A stretch of DNA of 64,000 nt from an uncultured Chlorobiaceae bacterium (GCA_903820085.1 CAIJGA010000030.1:62001-126000); one strand, 5' to 3'; counted from the stretch's first letter, positions 30,519 through 39,425 are shown. The notes: generated by a model not told the origin, from the sequence alone. Translations and numbers: made by a program.

Positions 30519-31244
30519 ATGACCATGAAGCCTTTCCTGCCTTTTTTGACAGTCGGCCTTTTTTTTCTTGGCGCATGCGGCCTTGAAAAACCGCCGGCAT
30601 CACTGAAGTTTCCTGATGCAAAGAGCGATGCGGCTCAAACTGCTGCTCCTTCAGCCGCTCCGGCTGCAACGGCAGACGTTCCGGCTGACCCGAAACTGGC
30701 CGCAGGTAAAACCGTCTACGACGCCAACTGTGGCGCTTGTCACGAGGCAGGAATGATGGGTGCACCGAAACCCGGAGACGTGGCTGCATGGGCACCACGA
30801 ATTGCACAGGGTATCGATGTGATGACAAAAAAATCAATTACCGGCTTTACCGGTAAAGTTGGTAACATGCCAGCAAAAGGTGGTAACGCCAGTTTGACCG
30901 ATGCCGATGTAACAAGTGCCGTCGCCTTCATGGCCGACAAGTCAAAGGGTGCAGCACCAAAAACAGCAACGCCAGCCGCTGACCCGAAACTGGCCGGCAG
31001 TAAAGCGCTTTATGACACCAACTGTGCCGCATGTCATGATTCTGGCATGATGGGCGCTCCGAAGCCGGGAGATAAAGCTGCCTGGGCACCTCGAATCGCG
31101 CAAGGGAATGCTCTGCTTGTCAGCCATGCCAACAAAGGATTCAAGGGCAAGGTTGGCATGATGCCGGCAAAGGGCGGTAATGCAAAGCTTACAGACGAAG
31201 AGACAACCAATATCGTCAACTATATGGCTGATAAATCAAAGTAA
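30519..31244 (+). CDS. Diheme c-type cytochrome lipoprotein (two fused c-555-like domains)
   Basis: The 241-residue protein has a lipoprotein signal with lipobox LGAC at residue 20-ish, an Ala/Pro-rich linker, then two c-555-like domains with heme sites CGACH near 70 and CAACH near 167. Each domain ends with a methionine-ligand motif (NMPAKGGN and MMPAKGGN). It should be anchored to the outer face of a membrane and pass electrons. It is followed by two single-domain cytochromes with related sequence. Confidence 0.86.
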   Translation: MTMKPFLPFLTVGLFFLGACGLEKPPASLKFPDAKSDAAQTAAPSAAPAATADVPADPKLAAGKTVYDANCGACHEAGMMGAPKPGDVAAWAPRIAQGIDVMTKKSITGFTGKVGNMPAKGGNASLTDADVTSAVAFMADKSKGAAPKTATPAADPKLAGSKALYDTNCAACHDSGMMGAPKPGDKAAWAPRIAQGNALLVSHANKGFKGKVGMMPAKGGNAKLTDEETTNIVNYMADKSK

Positions 31245-31271
31245 GCAACCCTCCTGCTTTTTTATCGAATG

Positions 31272-31302
31272 GGAACTGGTAATACCAGTTCCTGTTTTTT
31301 TT
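31272..31302 (+). terminator. Rho-independent terminator after the diheme cytochrome gene
   Basis: The hairpin GGAACTGG/CCAGTTCC (8 bp, 5-nt loop) is followed by TG and eight T. It lies about 30 bp after the diheme cytochrome stop, so the next cytochrome gene probably has its own promoter in the following 150 bp, which is AT-rich. Confidence 0.75.
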
Positions 31303-31457
31303 CCCCTGAAATACGTCAATAATAACAATATTCTTCAAATCATTTGGAAGTATTGTTACAAAAGTGTAAAATACTGCTTGAGTGTTCAACAACACCGACA
31401 CTTGCAAATAATACACCAGCACATCATCCCAAACCCATTAACAGAGGAGTAATCCCT

Positions 31458-31793
31458 ATGTCTCGTTTTATGTCAACCGCGATTTGTGCTCTCTTTATCT
31501 GTTCAATCTGTTCCGTCGAAGCATCAGCAGTAGACAACGTTGCTGCAGGCAAAACTACTTACGACGCCGCTTGTGTAACCTGCCACAAAACAGGCCTGAT
31601 GGGTGCACCGAAACTTGGCGACAAAGCTGCATGGGCACCACGCATCGCACAAGGGAATGCTTTACTTGTCAGCCATGCCACCAACGGATTCAAGGGTAAA
31701 GTTGGCATGATGCCGGCAAAGGGCGGTAATGCAAAATTGACACCTGCTGAAATCAGCAATGCCGTCGCTTACATGGTCAAGAGTTCAAAGTAA
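31458..31793 (+). CDS. Periplasmic c-type cytochrome, c-555 type (copy 1)
   Basis: The start at 31458 has an AGAGGAGT site 8 bp upstream, giving 111 residues with a signal peptide ending about SVEASA. The mature part has heme site CVTCH, His ligand, and Met ligand in GMMPAKGGNAKLT. It closely resembles the Chlorobium cytochrome c-555 sequence I remember (residues such as APRIAQG and AVAYMV), the soluble carrier that donates electrons to the reaction centre. Its 3' part is nearly identical to the second domain of the diheme protein. Confidence 0.87.
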   Translation: MSRFMSTAICALFICSICSVEASAVDNVAAGKTTYDAACVTCHKTGLMGAPKLGDKAAWAPRIAQGNALLVSHATNGFKGKVGMMPAKGGNAKLTPAEISNAVAYMVKSSK

Positions 31794-31989
31794 AACAACA
31801 CCCTCTCTTTTTTTGTGGAACGGGAGCTGATATCATCGGTTTCCGTCTCATTATTTACAAATCATGACAGTTGGTGAGTTTTTCCTGGATCTGCTTTGAT
31901 TGATTACACTTGATTTTGATTAACAATTGTTTTGCTTTAAACACAATACTCCCCAATCATACCATAACTCATCAAACAGGAGTACCCCT

Positions 31990-32319
31990 ATGTCCCGTTT
32001 TATTTCAACCGCAATTTGTGCACTTTTTGTTTGTTCAATCTGTTCTTCTGTCGCATCAGCCAGCGACCTTGCTGCAGGTAAAACCCTTTTTGAAGCCAAC
32101 TGCGCAGCATGTCACAAAACAGGACTTGGCGGAGCGCCGAAAATTGGCGACAAGGCCGCATGGGCACCCCGTATTGCTCAAGGAATTGATGTACTTGTCA
32201 ACCATGCCGACATCGGATATGATGGCAAAACAGGATCAATGCCTGCTAAAGGCGGTACGACTCTGACCACTGCCCAAATCAGCGACACCGTAGGTTACAT
32301 GGTAGAGCAAAGCAAATAA
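31990..32319 (+). CDS. Periplasmic c-type cytochrome, c-555 type (copy 2)
   Basis: The start at 31990 has CAGGAGT upstream and the same MSRF-STAICALF signal as copy 1, giving 109 residues. The heme site is CAACH, and the Met ligand is in SMPAKGGTTLT. It differs from copy 1 in the loop near the heme (VNHADIGYDGKTGS), so the two may have different redox partners. It ends before a strong terminator. Confidence 0.87.
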   Translation: MSRFISTAICALFVCSICSSVASASDLAAGKTLFEANCAACHKTGLGGAPKIGDKAAWAPRIAQGIDVLVNHADIGYDGKTGSMPAKGGTTLTTAQISDTVGYMVEQSK

Positions 32320-32343
32320 GCTATCTTGCTGTAATAACGATTG

Positions 32344-32370
32344 AAAGGCGGGAATTCTCCCGCCTTTTTC
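32344..32370 (+). terminator. Rho-independent terminator after second c-555 gene
   Basis: A perfect 10-bp stem (AAAGGCGGGA with its complement, 4-nt loop) is followed by T-rich DNA. It lies 25 bp after the cytochrome stop and isolates the SemiSWEET gene. Confidence 0.85.
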
Positions 32371-32411
32371 AATTTCCCGCCGGCGATTCGTGAATTTTTA
32401 ACCTGATCGCA

Positions 32412-32666
32412 ATGCATGAAACCCAATACCTTGGCTATGCCGCAGGAATCATTACCACTCTGGCGTTTCTTCCCCAAGCTTTCAGAATCATCAGAACCCG
32501 CCAGACCCGAGACATCAGCCTGCTCTGGGCATTGGCCATGAATACCGGCATTACACTCTGGCTGCTCTATGGTGTCGCAAAAAACGATCTGCCAATGATT
32601 GGCGCAAACAGCGTTTCTCTGGTTCTGCTGATGATAATCCTTTACTGCAAAATACGCTACCGATAG
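32412..32666 (+). CDS. SemiSWEET (MtN3/PQ-loop) sugar transporter
   Basis: The 84-residue protein has three membrane helices and the PQ-loop TLAFLPQAFRIIRTRQTRDIS near residue 16-37. Bacterial SemiSWEETs work as dimers of such three-helix halves and carry sugars down a gradient. It stands alone between a terminator and proC, and no sugar-metabolism neighbour shows its substrate. Confidence 0.84.
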   Translation: MHETQYLGYAAGIITTLAFLPQAFRIIRTRQTRDISLLWALAMNTGITLWLLYGVAKNDLPMIGANSVSLVLLMIILYCKIRYR

Positions 32667-32752
32667 TACAGAAGGCATTGCACCAAATGGAAAATTGGCT
32701 GAAAAAGTGTAAATAAGGGTACAGACCCTGTATATCTAAATTTTTTTGTCAC

Positions 32753-33553
32753 ATGAACCATCTTCATATCGGATTTATCGGAACGGGAAGAATTGCCCGT
32801 GCGCTTATTTCCGGCCTCAGCCAGAGAGAGCACACCGTTATTGCAGGATTTGACAAGGAACCCGCTGCTCTTGCCTCCATTTCTGCCGACTATCCTGTTC
32901 TGCCTTGTCTCTCGATTGAGGAGGTTGCCTTGAAGGCGCAAGTCATTATCCTTGCCGTCAAACCCTACCAGATTGCAGAGGTGCTGGGGGAACTGAAACC
33001 CGCACTTACCGACAAGCACCTGCTTATCAGCGTTGCTGCAGGGATTTCCTCGGAGTTTATCAGAAAATACTCCGGAAATGAGATGAGAGTTGTCAGGGTA
33101 ATGCCCAATACCCCGGCCTTTGTGGGTGAAGGAATGACCGCTCTGTGCCGTGGAAAAATGGCTTTGGATGAAGATATTCTGCTCGCGTCTGATCTTTTCC
33201 GTTCTATTGGCCGGGTGACCGTCCTTGATGAATCACAGATGGATGCTGCAACCGCCCTCTCCGGCAGCGGCCCAGCCTATATGTTTCACATTCTTGACTC
33301 TTTGGCAGAGGGGGGAGTGCAGTGCGGCCTGTCACGAGATGAAGCCCTCCTCCTTGGTGCGCAAACCATGATCGGAGCTGCAACAATGGTACTCTCCGGA
33401 CGGAAAAGCCCGGAAGAGCTCAAGCACGAAGTGACGACTCCGGGCGGAACAACTGAAGCCGGCCTGAAGGTCATGGATGAAAATAATATCCGACATATTC
33501 TGATAGAAACCGTTGCCGCAGCTGCGGCACGTTCCAGGGAACTCATGAAATAA
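32753..33553 (+). CDS. proC: Pyrroline-5-carboxylate reductase
   Basis: The 266-residue protein has the dinucleotide motif IGFIGTGRIARAL near the start, VMPNTPAFVGEGMTAL near 118 and the family signature SGSGPAYMFHILDSLAEGGVQ near 169 with the helix DEALLLGAQTMIGAA. It makes proline in the cytoplasm from pyrroline-5-carboxylate. It lies 6 bp before the batD gene and is likely co-transcribed with it. Confidence 0.95.
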   Translation: MNHLHIGFIGTGRIARALISGLSQREHTVIAGFDKEPAALASISADYPVLPCLSIEEVALKAQVIILAVKPYQIAEVLGELKPALTDKHLLISVAAGISSEFIRKYSGNEMRVVRVMPNTPAFVGEGMTALCRGKMALDEDILLASDLFRSIGRVTVLDESQMDAATALSGSGPAYMFHILDSLAEGGVQCGLSRDEALLLGAQTMIGAATMVLSGRKSPEELKHEVTTPGGTTEAGLKVMDENNIRHILIETVAAAAARSRELMK

Positions 33554-33558
33554 CCGAT

Positions 33559-34905
33559 ATGGCTACAGGATTAGCTCGTTACAGCCTTTTTTTCTTACTT
33601 TTTATCGCTTCGGCTTTTTGCACTCCGGCACGGGTCGAAGCGTCAGAAATTCAGGAAAACAGGCCATTCCTTGCCTCATCAGTAAACAACACCCATCCAT
33701 TTGTAGGTCAGGAGGTGCTCTTGACCTACAGACTCTATTTCAGGGATACCGCACCGAAAATATCCTATGAAGTGACTCCTCCATTTCAGGGTTTATGGGC
33801 AAGGGAGGCCGGATCTGAGCGCTTTATCAAAAGCGTCCCGGCAACAATTCAGGGCAAAAACTTCAGAAGCGCTATTGTCAAGCAGTTCAAGCTGGTACCG
33901 ATCCAGAGCGGACGGATCACGATCTCAGGATACAGTATGCTCAGCACTCTGCCGCAGGAACCTGTTGCCACAAGAGGAAAAGAACACCCTGACACCAGTG
34001 TACGTATTACTTCGCCAGCCATTACCATCTCGGCCCAAGCTCTTCCCGAACCTGTCCCGGCAAAACTCTCCGGTGCTGTAGGCACCTTTTCGCTTACCCT
34101 CATGGCCGACAGGCAAAAGCTAAGAATTGGAGAGCCAATATCCCTGAAACTCATTCTCACCGGAACAGGAAGCCTGCTGACTCTTGAACTTCCCGATCTT
34201 GACCTCCCGGAAAGTTTCCGGCATAACCCCCCTGAACGAACAACAATCCTGACGCAAGATTCCGAGACATCATCAGGGACCACAACAGCAACCATTCTTG
34301 CATGGCCACAATCACAGGGAGATTTCCAAATCCCGGCCACCAGTATGGCCGTGTTCAACCCTGACACCAAACAGTTCAGCTTCCTGCATTCAAAGCCCCT
34401 TGCCATAACCGTTGCTCCAGCAGCACAAGGTGCAACCGTTGGCAGAGGAGAGCATGCTGATACCTCCACAGAAAACGAGGGTACTCCAGCCTCGCTCTTG
34501 GCGACTGTTGCCATCGTCTTGTTGTTTCTGTTAAGCATAGCTGCCCTGTTACTGATCAGGATAAAACGCGTTGCGAAGGTAAAAAAACTGGCAACAGAGA
34601 ACACTGGCAACGGTCAACCTGACAGAGGAATATCCGCCAGAACCATGAAACAGCAACTTTTCTCCTTGATTGAAGAGACGGGGGTAAAGAGCCCCGGAGG
34701 GATGACAAGGACGGAGTTGCTCAATGCGTTGCAGAAGATCAACATCACGGATGAAAGCCGCTCAGAACTTCCTGCTGTGCTTGACTCGCTTGATAAAATC
34801 CTGTACAGTTCGGCCACAGAAAAAGAGAGTCGAACCCATGACTTGATTGCCATAAAGGTGAACGCGCTGATGCATGCTTTGAAAAAAGCCAGCTTTTCAC
34901 GCTGA
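33559..34905 (+). CDS. batD: BatD-like secreted/membrane protein
   Basis: The 448-residue protein has a signal peptide (SLFFLLFIASAFCTPARVEA), several beta-domain repeats (FVGQEVLLTYRLYF near 55; RIGEPISLKLILTGTGS near 190; QGDFQIPA near 255), a membrane helix near 310-330, and a helical cytoplasmic end. This is the BatD (oxygen tolerance) architecture. It is one of three Bat parts (BatA/B, BatC-like, BatD-like) in this window; its gene lies 10 kb away from BatA. Confidence 0.78.
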   Translation: MATGLARYSLFFLLFIASAFCTPARVEASEIQENRPFLASSVNNTHPFVGQEVLLTYRLYFRDTAPKISYEVTPPFQGLWAREAGSERFIKSVPATIQGKNFRSAIVKQFKLVPIQSGRITISGYSMLSTLPQEPVATRGKEHPDTSVRITSPAITISAQALPEPVPAKLSGAVGTFSLTLMADRQKLRIGEPISLKLILTGTGSLLTLELPDLDLPESFRHNPPERTTILTQDSETSSGTTTATILAWPQSQGDFQIPATSMAVFNPDTKQFSFLHSKPLAITVAPAAQGATVGRGEHADTSTENEGTPASLLATVAIVLLFLLSIAALLLIRIKRVAKVKKLATENTGNGQPDRGISARTMKQQLFSLIEETGVKSPGGMTRTELLNALQKINITDESRSELPAVLDSLDKILYSSATEKESRTHDLIAIKVNALMHALKKASFSR

Positions 34906-34930
34906 ACAAATAAATGGCCAGAAAGCAGAA

Positions 34931-35761
34931 CTAATCCGGCAAGCCGAAAAGCGAAATGGCGCGTTCAGGATAATCGGTGATGATTCCATCAGCACCAATC
35001 TGCTTCATTGCCAGCATCTCTTCTCTCCGGTTCACCGTCCAGGGTATCATCCCTATACCCTGTTCATGGAGAGCTTCGGTCAGTTCCCGGTCAACAAGAG
35101 AAAAATGGGGATTGACATATTGAGGAACTAAACCAAGATGAGGCAGCAAGAGGCGAGGATTTTTCGGCTTATCAATCAGGAGTCCATAGCAGAGCCGAGG
35201 ATTAAGCCTCCAAGCCTCCCGAACCACCCGCTCGTCAAAAGACTGTATCCTGACTCGCAACGATAACCCTGCCTCTTCAACAAGCTGGACAACAAGCGCG
35301 GCGTATCGGTCAGGTGGCGGATGCAAAAGTCCATCCTTATCCGGCCATGACTTTATTTCAAGATTATAGATCATCCTCCCCTTTTTACCAGCCAATGCCA
35401 TACAGGAGTCGACCTCACTGAATACCGTAGAAAGAAGCGGCTTGAAAGCAGCAACAGGCACCTGCCCGGGAAAGGATGGATGAGGCAAACCGCAGTCAAA
35501 CGAGGCAATATCGGCATACCGCATTTCATACAGTATATAACGCAGCCCGTCTTCAATACTCAGCGGCTGACCATGCGAATCAGAACAGAGAGGAGCAGAA
35601 AGCCAGGGATCATGAGAAACAACAATCTGATGATCTTTCGATACCAGAATATCAAGCTCAAGGACCCTGATGCCAAGACTTGCCGCATGACAAAAAGCCT
35701 GCAGGGTATTTTCAGGGAAAAGCGCTCTTCCGCCACGATGAGCCTGTATTTCAAAAGCCAT
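34931..35761 (-). CDS. Glycerophosphodiester phosphodiesterase
   Basis: The product is about 276 residues, counting from the ATG at 35761. It has the catalytic motif QAHRGGRALFPENTLQAF near the start and VVSHDPWL near 55, then a TIM-barrel with VQSFDERV and a final ITDYPERA block. It hydrolyses glycerophosphodiesters to glycerol 3-phosphate plus an alcohol. A TTG start at 35782 is also in frame; neither start has a clear ribosome site. It is convergent with batD. Confidence 0.88.
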   Translation of the reverse strand: MAFEIQAHRGGRALFPENTLQAFCHAASLGIRVLELDILVSKDHQIVVSHDPWLSAPLCSDSHGQPLSIEDGLRYILYEMRYADIASFDCGLPHPSFPGQVPVAAFKPLLSTVFSEVDSCMALAGKKGRMIYNLEIKSWPDKDGLLHPPPDRYAALVVQLVEEAGLSLRVRIQSFDERVVREAWRLNPRLCYGLLIDKPKNPRLLLPHLGLVPQYVNPHFSLVDRELTEALHEQGIGMIPWTVNRREEMLAMKQIGADGIITDYPERAISLFGLPD

Positions 35762-35851
35762 AAAAAATGAAAAAAAGGGCAATAGTAACCAACCCGGAAA
35801 CGCTTCATTACCGGAATAACGTATTTTGAAAACCGCTCCCTTCCTTACCGT

Positions 35852-36160
35852 TTACGGAGTGCGTTTGCCGGAAGTAACACGGGAAACCTTGGAAAAGGTC
35901 TTCTTTTTCGGTTTTCTCTTCTGCAACTTGTTTCCGTCCGCACTTTTCGAAACGGGATACTTTCCAGCACCGTTTACACCGAAAAGATCGGAAGAAGGTT
36001 TGCTTCTGTTTTTGTTAAACCGGTTTTTGCGATACTTTTTTTCAAGGTCAGCGTAAGGACTGGGCGGCTCTGGAGAGGTATTGTGGTTATTAAAATTCGG
36101 TTCGTCAATGACCTCATCGACATCATCCAAAACCACGTCGGGATGAACTATATTAAGCAA
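35852..36160 (-). CDS. Small hypothetical protein, acidic head and very basic tail
   Basis: The 102-residue protein begins with an acidic stretch (PDVVLDDVDEVIDEPNF) and ends with a Lys/Arg-rich stretch (KLQKRKPKKKTFSKVSRVTS). Composition suggests disorder, perhaps nucleic-acid binding. I do not recognise a family, and coding status is moderately supported by its length and the clear acidic/basic layout, not by a strong ribosome site. Confidence 0.45.
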   Translation of the reverse strand: MLNIVHPDVVLDDVDEVIDEPNFNNHNTSPEPPSPYADLEKKYRKNRFNKNRSKPSSDLFGVNGAGKYPVSKSADGNKLQKRKPKKKTFSKVSRVTSGKRTP

Positions 36161-36371
36161 GTTTTTTCAATTTATGTTCAACAAATCAAGAGCACTCTTT
36201 TTACTCAGGATTATTTCTGAAGGGAATCCAATTTACAATTTTAGAATTAAAATACAAGAAATACCATCATTGAGTCGAGACAAGAAGAACTACCGAAAAA
36301 AGTATTTGCGTTGCTTGTTGTCAGTTTAAGTATTAAATTTAAAATTATTTCATAAAAAATGGAGCTCGACA

Positions 36372-36542
36372 ATGGATATCCGCAGATGGATTCTGGCATT
36401 TATTCTTCCCCCCGCATCAGTCACAAACAAGGAAGCTGGAACGGTTATGCTGACCGGGCTTCTCACGCTGCTTGGCTGGCTGCCTGGCGTAGCTTTTGCT
36501 CTTTTCATGATCATCCAGGAAAAGCGTCAGGTAAAAGCCTGA
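36372..36542 (+). CDS. YqaE/Pmp3-family small membrane protein
   Basis: The 56-residue protein has two hydrophobic helices joined by a short loop: ILAFILPPASVTNKEAG and LLTLLGWLPGVAFALFMI. The PP-containing first helix and the LLTLLGWLPG second helix match the YqaE/Pmp3 (UPF0057) family, membrane-potential and stress-related proteolipids. The ATG follows a GGAGC site at 36361. It is 9 bp upstream of the universal stress gene and likely in its operon. The gene is too short to be picked by usual ORF cut-offs. Confidence 0.78.
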   Translation: MDIRRWILAFILPPASVTNKEAGTVMLTGLLTLLGWLPGVAFALFMIIQEKRQVKA

Positions 36543-36551
36543 TACTTTGTC

Positions 36552-37016
36552 ATGAAGCTTCTTGTTGCCATTGACTTCTCTGAACTTGCCGACAGGATCA
36601 TTGGCGAGGCTGAGAAGCTTGCCAAAACCCTTTCGGCAAAAGTCTTTCTGCTTCATGTCATTCCTCCCTCCTCGCCGGTCATTGATCTGCTTCCTGATGT
36701 AGAAACGCTGCTGCCAAGAGAGCATACACCGGCAAATGAACGCTCTCTTCACCTCTCCGATACCCCCGAGTCCGCTAAAATGGTCACCATTGCCACAAAA
36801 TTGCAGCAGAAAGGCATTGATACGGCTGTCATCATCGCACAAAACGACGAGGTTACGGCGATTATCGAGGAAAGTGAAAAAATCAGCGCCGACTTGATCA
36901 TGCTAGGATCACACGGGCATGGCGCACTCTTTCACCTCCTCATTGGCAGTGTTTCAGAGGGGGTAATACGGCGGGCGTCCTGCCCGGTCATCATCGTGCC
37001 CTTAAAAAAACGCTGA
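36552..37016 (+). CDS. Universal stress protein
   Basis: The 154-residue protein starts MKLLVAIDFSELADRI and has the ATP-binding motif GSHGHGALFHLLIGSVS (G-2x-G-9x-GS) near residue 120. Usp domains bind ATP and respond to starvation or ion stress. It is coupled to the yqaE-like gene and overlaps the convergent znuB 3' end by 26 bp. Confidence 0.9.
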   Translation: MKLLVAIDFSELADRIIGEAEKLAKTLSAKVFLLHVIPPSSPVIDLLPDVETLLPREHTPANERSLHLSDTPESAKMVTIATKLQQKGIDTAVIIAQNDEVTAIIEESEKISADLIMLGSHGHGALFHLLIGSVSEGVIRRASCPVIIVPLKKR

Positions 37017-37812
37017 CAAGCCGCCATACCTGTGCCAACAGAAAGGCAAAACCGGCAACAAGAATGATGGTTGCTCCTGAAGCAACATCAAACAGAAAGG
37101 ATAGCCAGAGTCCGCAAACACTGAAGAGCGCTGAAAACACCACAGACTGAATCATCATGCCGAGCAGACTGCGACTCAGCATCCGGGCAATAGCCGCAGG
37201 AATGGTCAGAAGCGCAATCACCATCACGATACCGACAACCCGCACCATGACCACAACAGTCAGAGCAATCAGGCAGAGCATCAGCAGATAAAGTGCCGTT
37301 GTTTTCAGGCCGGAGACCGCCGCATACTCCTCATCAAACGAGATGGCAAGAAATTCCTTGCTAAGAAGCCAGACCACGGAAATGATCAGCAAATCGAGCA
37401 GCATGATCATCCACAGGTCACTTGATGGAACCGTCAGAATATTGCCGAAAAGATAACTGAAAAGATCGGGAGCATAGCCAGGTTTAAGCCCGATACAGAT
37501 AACCCCAACTGCCATCCCGACCGCCCAGAGGGTGCCGATTGCGGTGTCTTCCGCAACCTTTGCCTTTTTGCTCAGCATGCCGATAGCCAGCGCAGCAGCC
37601 AGACTGAATGGGATAACGCCAAGCAGCGGATTGACCCCAAGGTAGTAGCCAAGCCCGATACCGCCAAACGCTGTATGTGCTATACCTCCACTAATAAAAC
37701 CGATCTTTTTCACGACCACGTAGGTACCGATGATGCCGCAGGCAATACTGGATAAAAGCGCGGCAAGAAGCGCGTTGCGCATGAACTCTAAAGCAAATAT
37801 CTCCTGTAGCAT
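36991..37812 (-). CDS. Metal ABC transporter, permease (ZnuB/MntB type)
   Basis: The 273-residue protein has about eight membrane helices and the ABC-3 family blocks GIIGTYVVVKKIGFISGGIAHTAFGGIG near 25 and YAAVSGLKTTALYLLMLCLIALTVVVMVRVVG near 160. It forms the membrane channel of the zinc or manganese importer. It is the last gene of the A-C-B operon, 12 bp after the ATPase. Confidence 0.9.
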   Translation of the reverse strand: MLQEIFALEFMRNALLAALLSSIACGIIGTYVVVKKIGFISGGIAHTAFGGIGLGYYLGVNPLLGVIPFSLAAALAIGMLSKKAKVAEDTAIGTLWAVGMAVGVICIGLKPGYAPDLFSYLFGNILTVPSSDLWMIMLLDLLIISVVWLLSKEFLAISFDEEYAAVSGLKTTALYLLMLCLIALTVVVMVRVVGIVMVIALLTIPAAIARMLSRSLLGMMIQSVVFSALFSVCGLWLSFLFDVASGATIILVAGFAFLLAQVWRLVSVFLRAR

Positions 37813-37824
37813 ACCGATGGTGCT

Positions 37825-38550
37825 TCAAAGGTTCGGGAAAGCAGAATTCTGTGGAACAGGTGCACGGAGTCTCTCCCTGCCAGAAACGGGGTCTGGTTCA
37901 GACAGCTCAAGGGTAACATTCAGGGTGGCAACTTTTGTTACATACCGGTTGATAAGCGAAATATCATGCGTAACAAGCACAATGGTAAGCCTCTCTTTCA
38001 ACTGCTCGATAAGATCATAAATGGTGGTTTTCATCTGCGGATCAATACTCGCCGTAGGCTCGTCAAGCAAAAGCAGTTCCGGCTCTCCTGCAAGCGCCCG
38101 TGCAATAAGTGCTCGCTGCAACTCACCTCCCGACAAGTCGCCTATCCGGCGCTCAGTCAGCCGTTCAAGACCAGTTGTGCAAATCGCCTCATCAGCCTTG
38201 GCTCTATCAAGATGATTATAGCGCTGAAATAGGTTTTTTTTCGACAACCGCCCCATCAGCACAAGATCGCGGACACTGATTGGAAATTCACGGTCAAAAA
38301 AAAGCCGCTGGGGAACATAGCCAATACGCCCCGGGGAACGTCCCGGCAGTCCGCCAAAAACAGTTACACTGCCTGCCGAGTGCTTTTCAAGGCCAAGAAG
38401 CACCCTGAGCAGCGTTGTTTTACCTCCGCCATTCGGGCCAATGAGCCCAAGAAAATCCCCTTCACAGACTGAAAATGTCAGCCCGTCAAGCACCTTCACG
38501 CCGTCAAAATCGACTGAAAGCTGATGACATTCGATAATCGACGTCCTCAT
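37825..38550 (-). CDS. Metal ABC transporter, ATPase (ZnuC/MntA type)
   Basis: The 241-residue ATPase has Walker A GPNGGGKTTLLR near 36, the signature LSGGELQRALIARAL near 138, Walker B LLLLDEPTASID near 159 and H-loop VTHDIS near 194. It energises metal import. The start overlaps the stop of the binding-protein gene by 4 bp (ATGA). Confidence 0.92.
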   Translation of the reverse strand: MRTSIIECHQLSVDFDGVKVLDGLTFSVCEGDFLGLIGPNGGGKTTLLRVLLGLEKHSAGSVTVFGGLPGRSPGRIGYVPQRLFFDREFPISVRDLVLMGRLSKKNLFQRYNHLDRAKADEAICTTGLERLTERRIGDLSGGELQRALIARALAGEPELLLLDEPTASIDPQMKTTIYDLIEQLKERLTIVLVTHDISLINRYVTKVATLNVTLELSEPDPVSGRERLRAPVPQNSAFPNL

Positions 38551-39425
38551 CGCATGCTTTCAATAAACGCACTCGTTGCACGCCTGAGGTTATTTTGATA
38601 ATCAGGTGATAACGGATCAACACTGCAAATCCTGCCGCCAATTTCCAAAGCAATGGTTTCTGCCTGTGCCGTGCTGAACTGGGAAGAGACAAACACTACC
38701 CCGATACGGTTTGCCTTTGCCTTTTCTATGACACGCAGCATCTGACGCGGGGTGAGCGTCTTGCCCTCATCCTCAACAGCTATCTGTTCAAGGTGAAAAT
38801 TGTCAGCGTAATACCCCCATGCTGGATGAAAGACTAAAAAACGCCGGTTCTTTAATCCGGCAAGCTTGCGATGAAGTTCCTGATCAAGCAACTGTAATTC
38901 AGCCTCAAGCGTTGCACCGTTCGCGGCATACTCCTTCCTGTGAGCCGGATCAACTGAAATAAGGGCCTTTTTGACATTCCTGGCAATGATAATGCCATTT
39001 GCAGGAGAAAGCCAGTAATGAGGATCGTAACGCTCATCCTGATGAGCCGCTCCGTCATGCTTTACCGGAAAAAGTCGGATACCCTCAACGGCATTACAAA
39101 GCCTCAGCGCATGGTTAACCGACAGAAACCGCTGCATCCAGTCCAGCTCAAACTCGACCCCCGAACCTGCCTTGATGAACAATATGGCCTTGCCAAGCCT
39201 GACCATCTGCCGAGGTGACGGCTCATAACTGTGAGGATTTCCGCCTGGCGGCACCATCACCGAAACAGCAACATGAGTGCCACCGATTCTTTCTGCAAAG
39301 TAGGCAAGAGGTGCTATGGAGGCCACAACCTGCAACTTTCCGGTTTCAGGCTCCGGGCCGCACCCGTTCAGCAAAAAAGCCAGAAGCAGAACCGACAAAA
39401 AAAAATTCGTCAAGATTTTCACCAT
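38547..39425 (-). CDS. Metal ABC transporter, substrate-binding lipoprotein (ZnuA/MntC type)
   Basis: The start at 39425 (MVKILTNFFLSVLLLAFLLNGCG) has GGGGAT upstream and a lipobox-like NGC; the longer frame has no such start. The 292-residue protein shows three metal-ligand regions: GGNPHSYEPSPRQM near 65, YDPHYWLSP near 135 and FHPAWGYYADNF near 190. A short H-rich loop (HDGAAHQDERYDPHYW) precedes the second, so zinc is slightly more likely than manganese. Regulation by Zur or a MntR-type repressor is possible; see the inverted repeat at 39527. Confidence 0.9.
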   Translation of the reverse strand: MVKILTNFFLSVLLLAFLLNGCGPEPETGKLQVVASIAPLAYFAERIGGTHVAVSVMVPPGGNPHSYEPSPRQMVRLGKAILFIKAGSGVEFELDWMQRFLSVNHALRLCNAVEGIRLFPVKHDGAAHQDERYDPHYWLSPANGIIIARNVKKALISVDPAHRKEYAANGATLEAELQLLDQELHRKLAGLKNRRFLVFHPAWGYYADNFHLEQIAVEDEGKTLTPRQMLRVIEKAKANRIGVVFVSSQFSTAQAETIALEIGGRICSVDPLSPDYQNNLRRATSAFIESMR

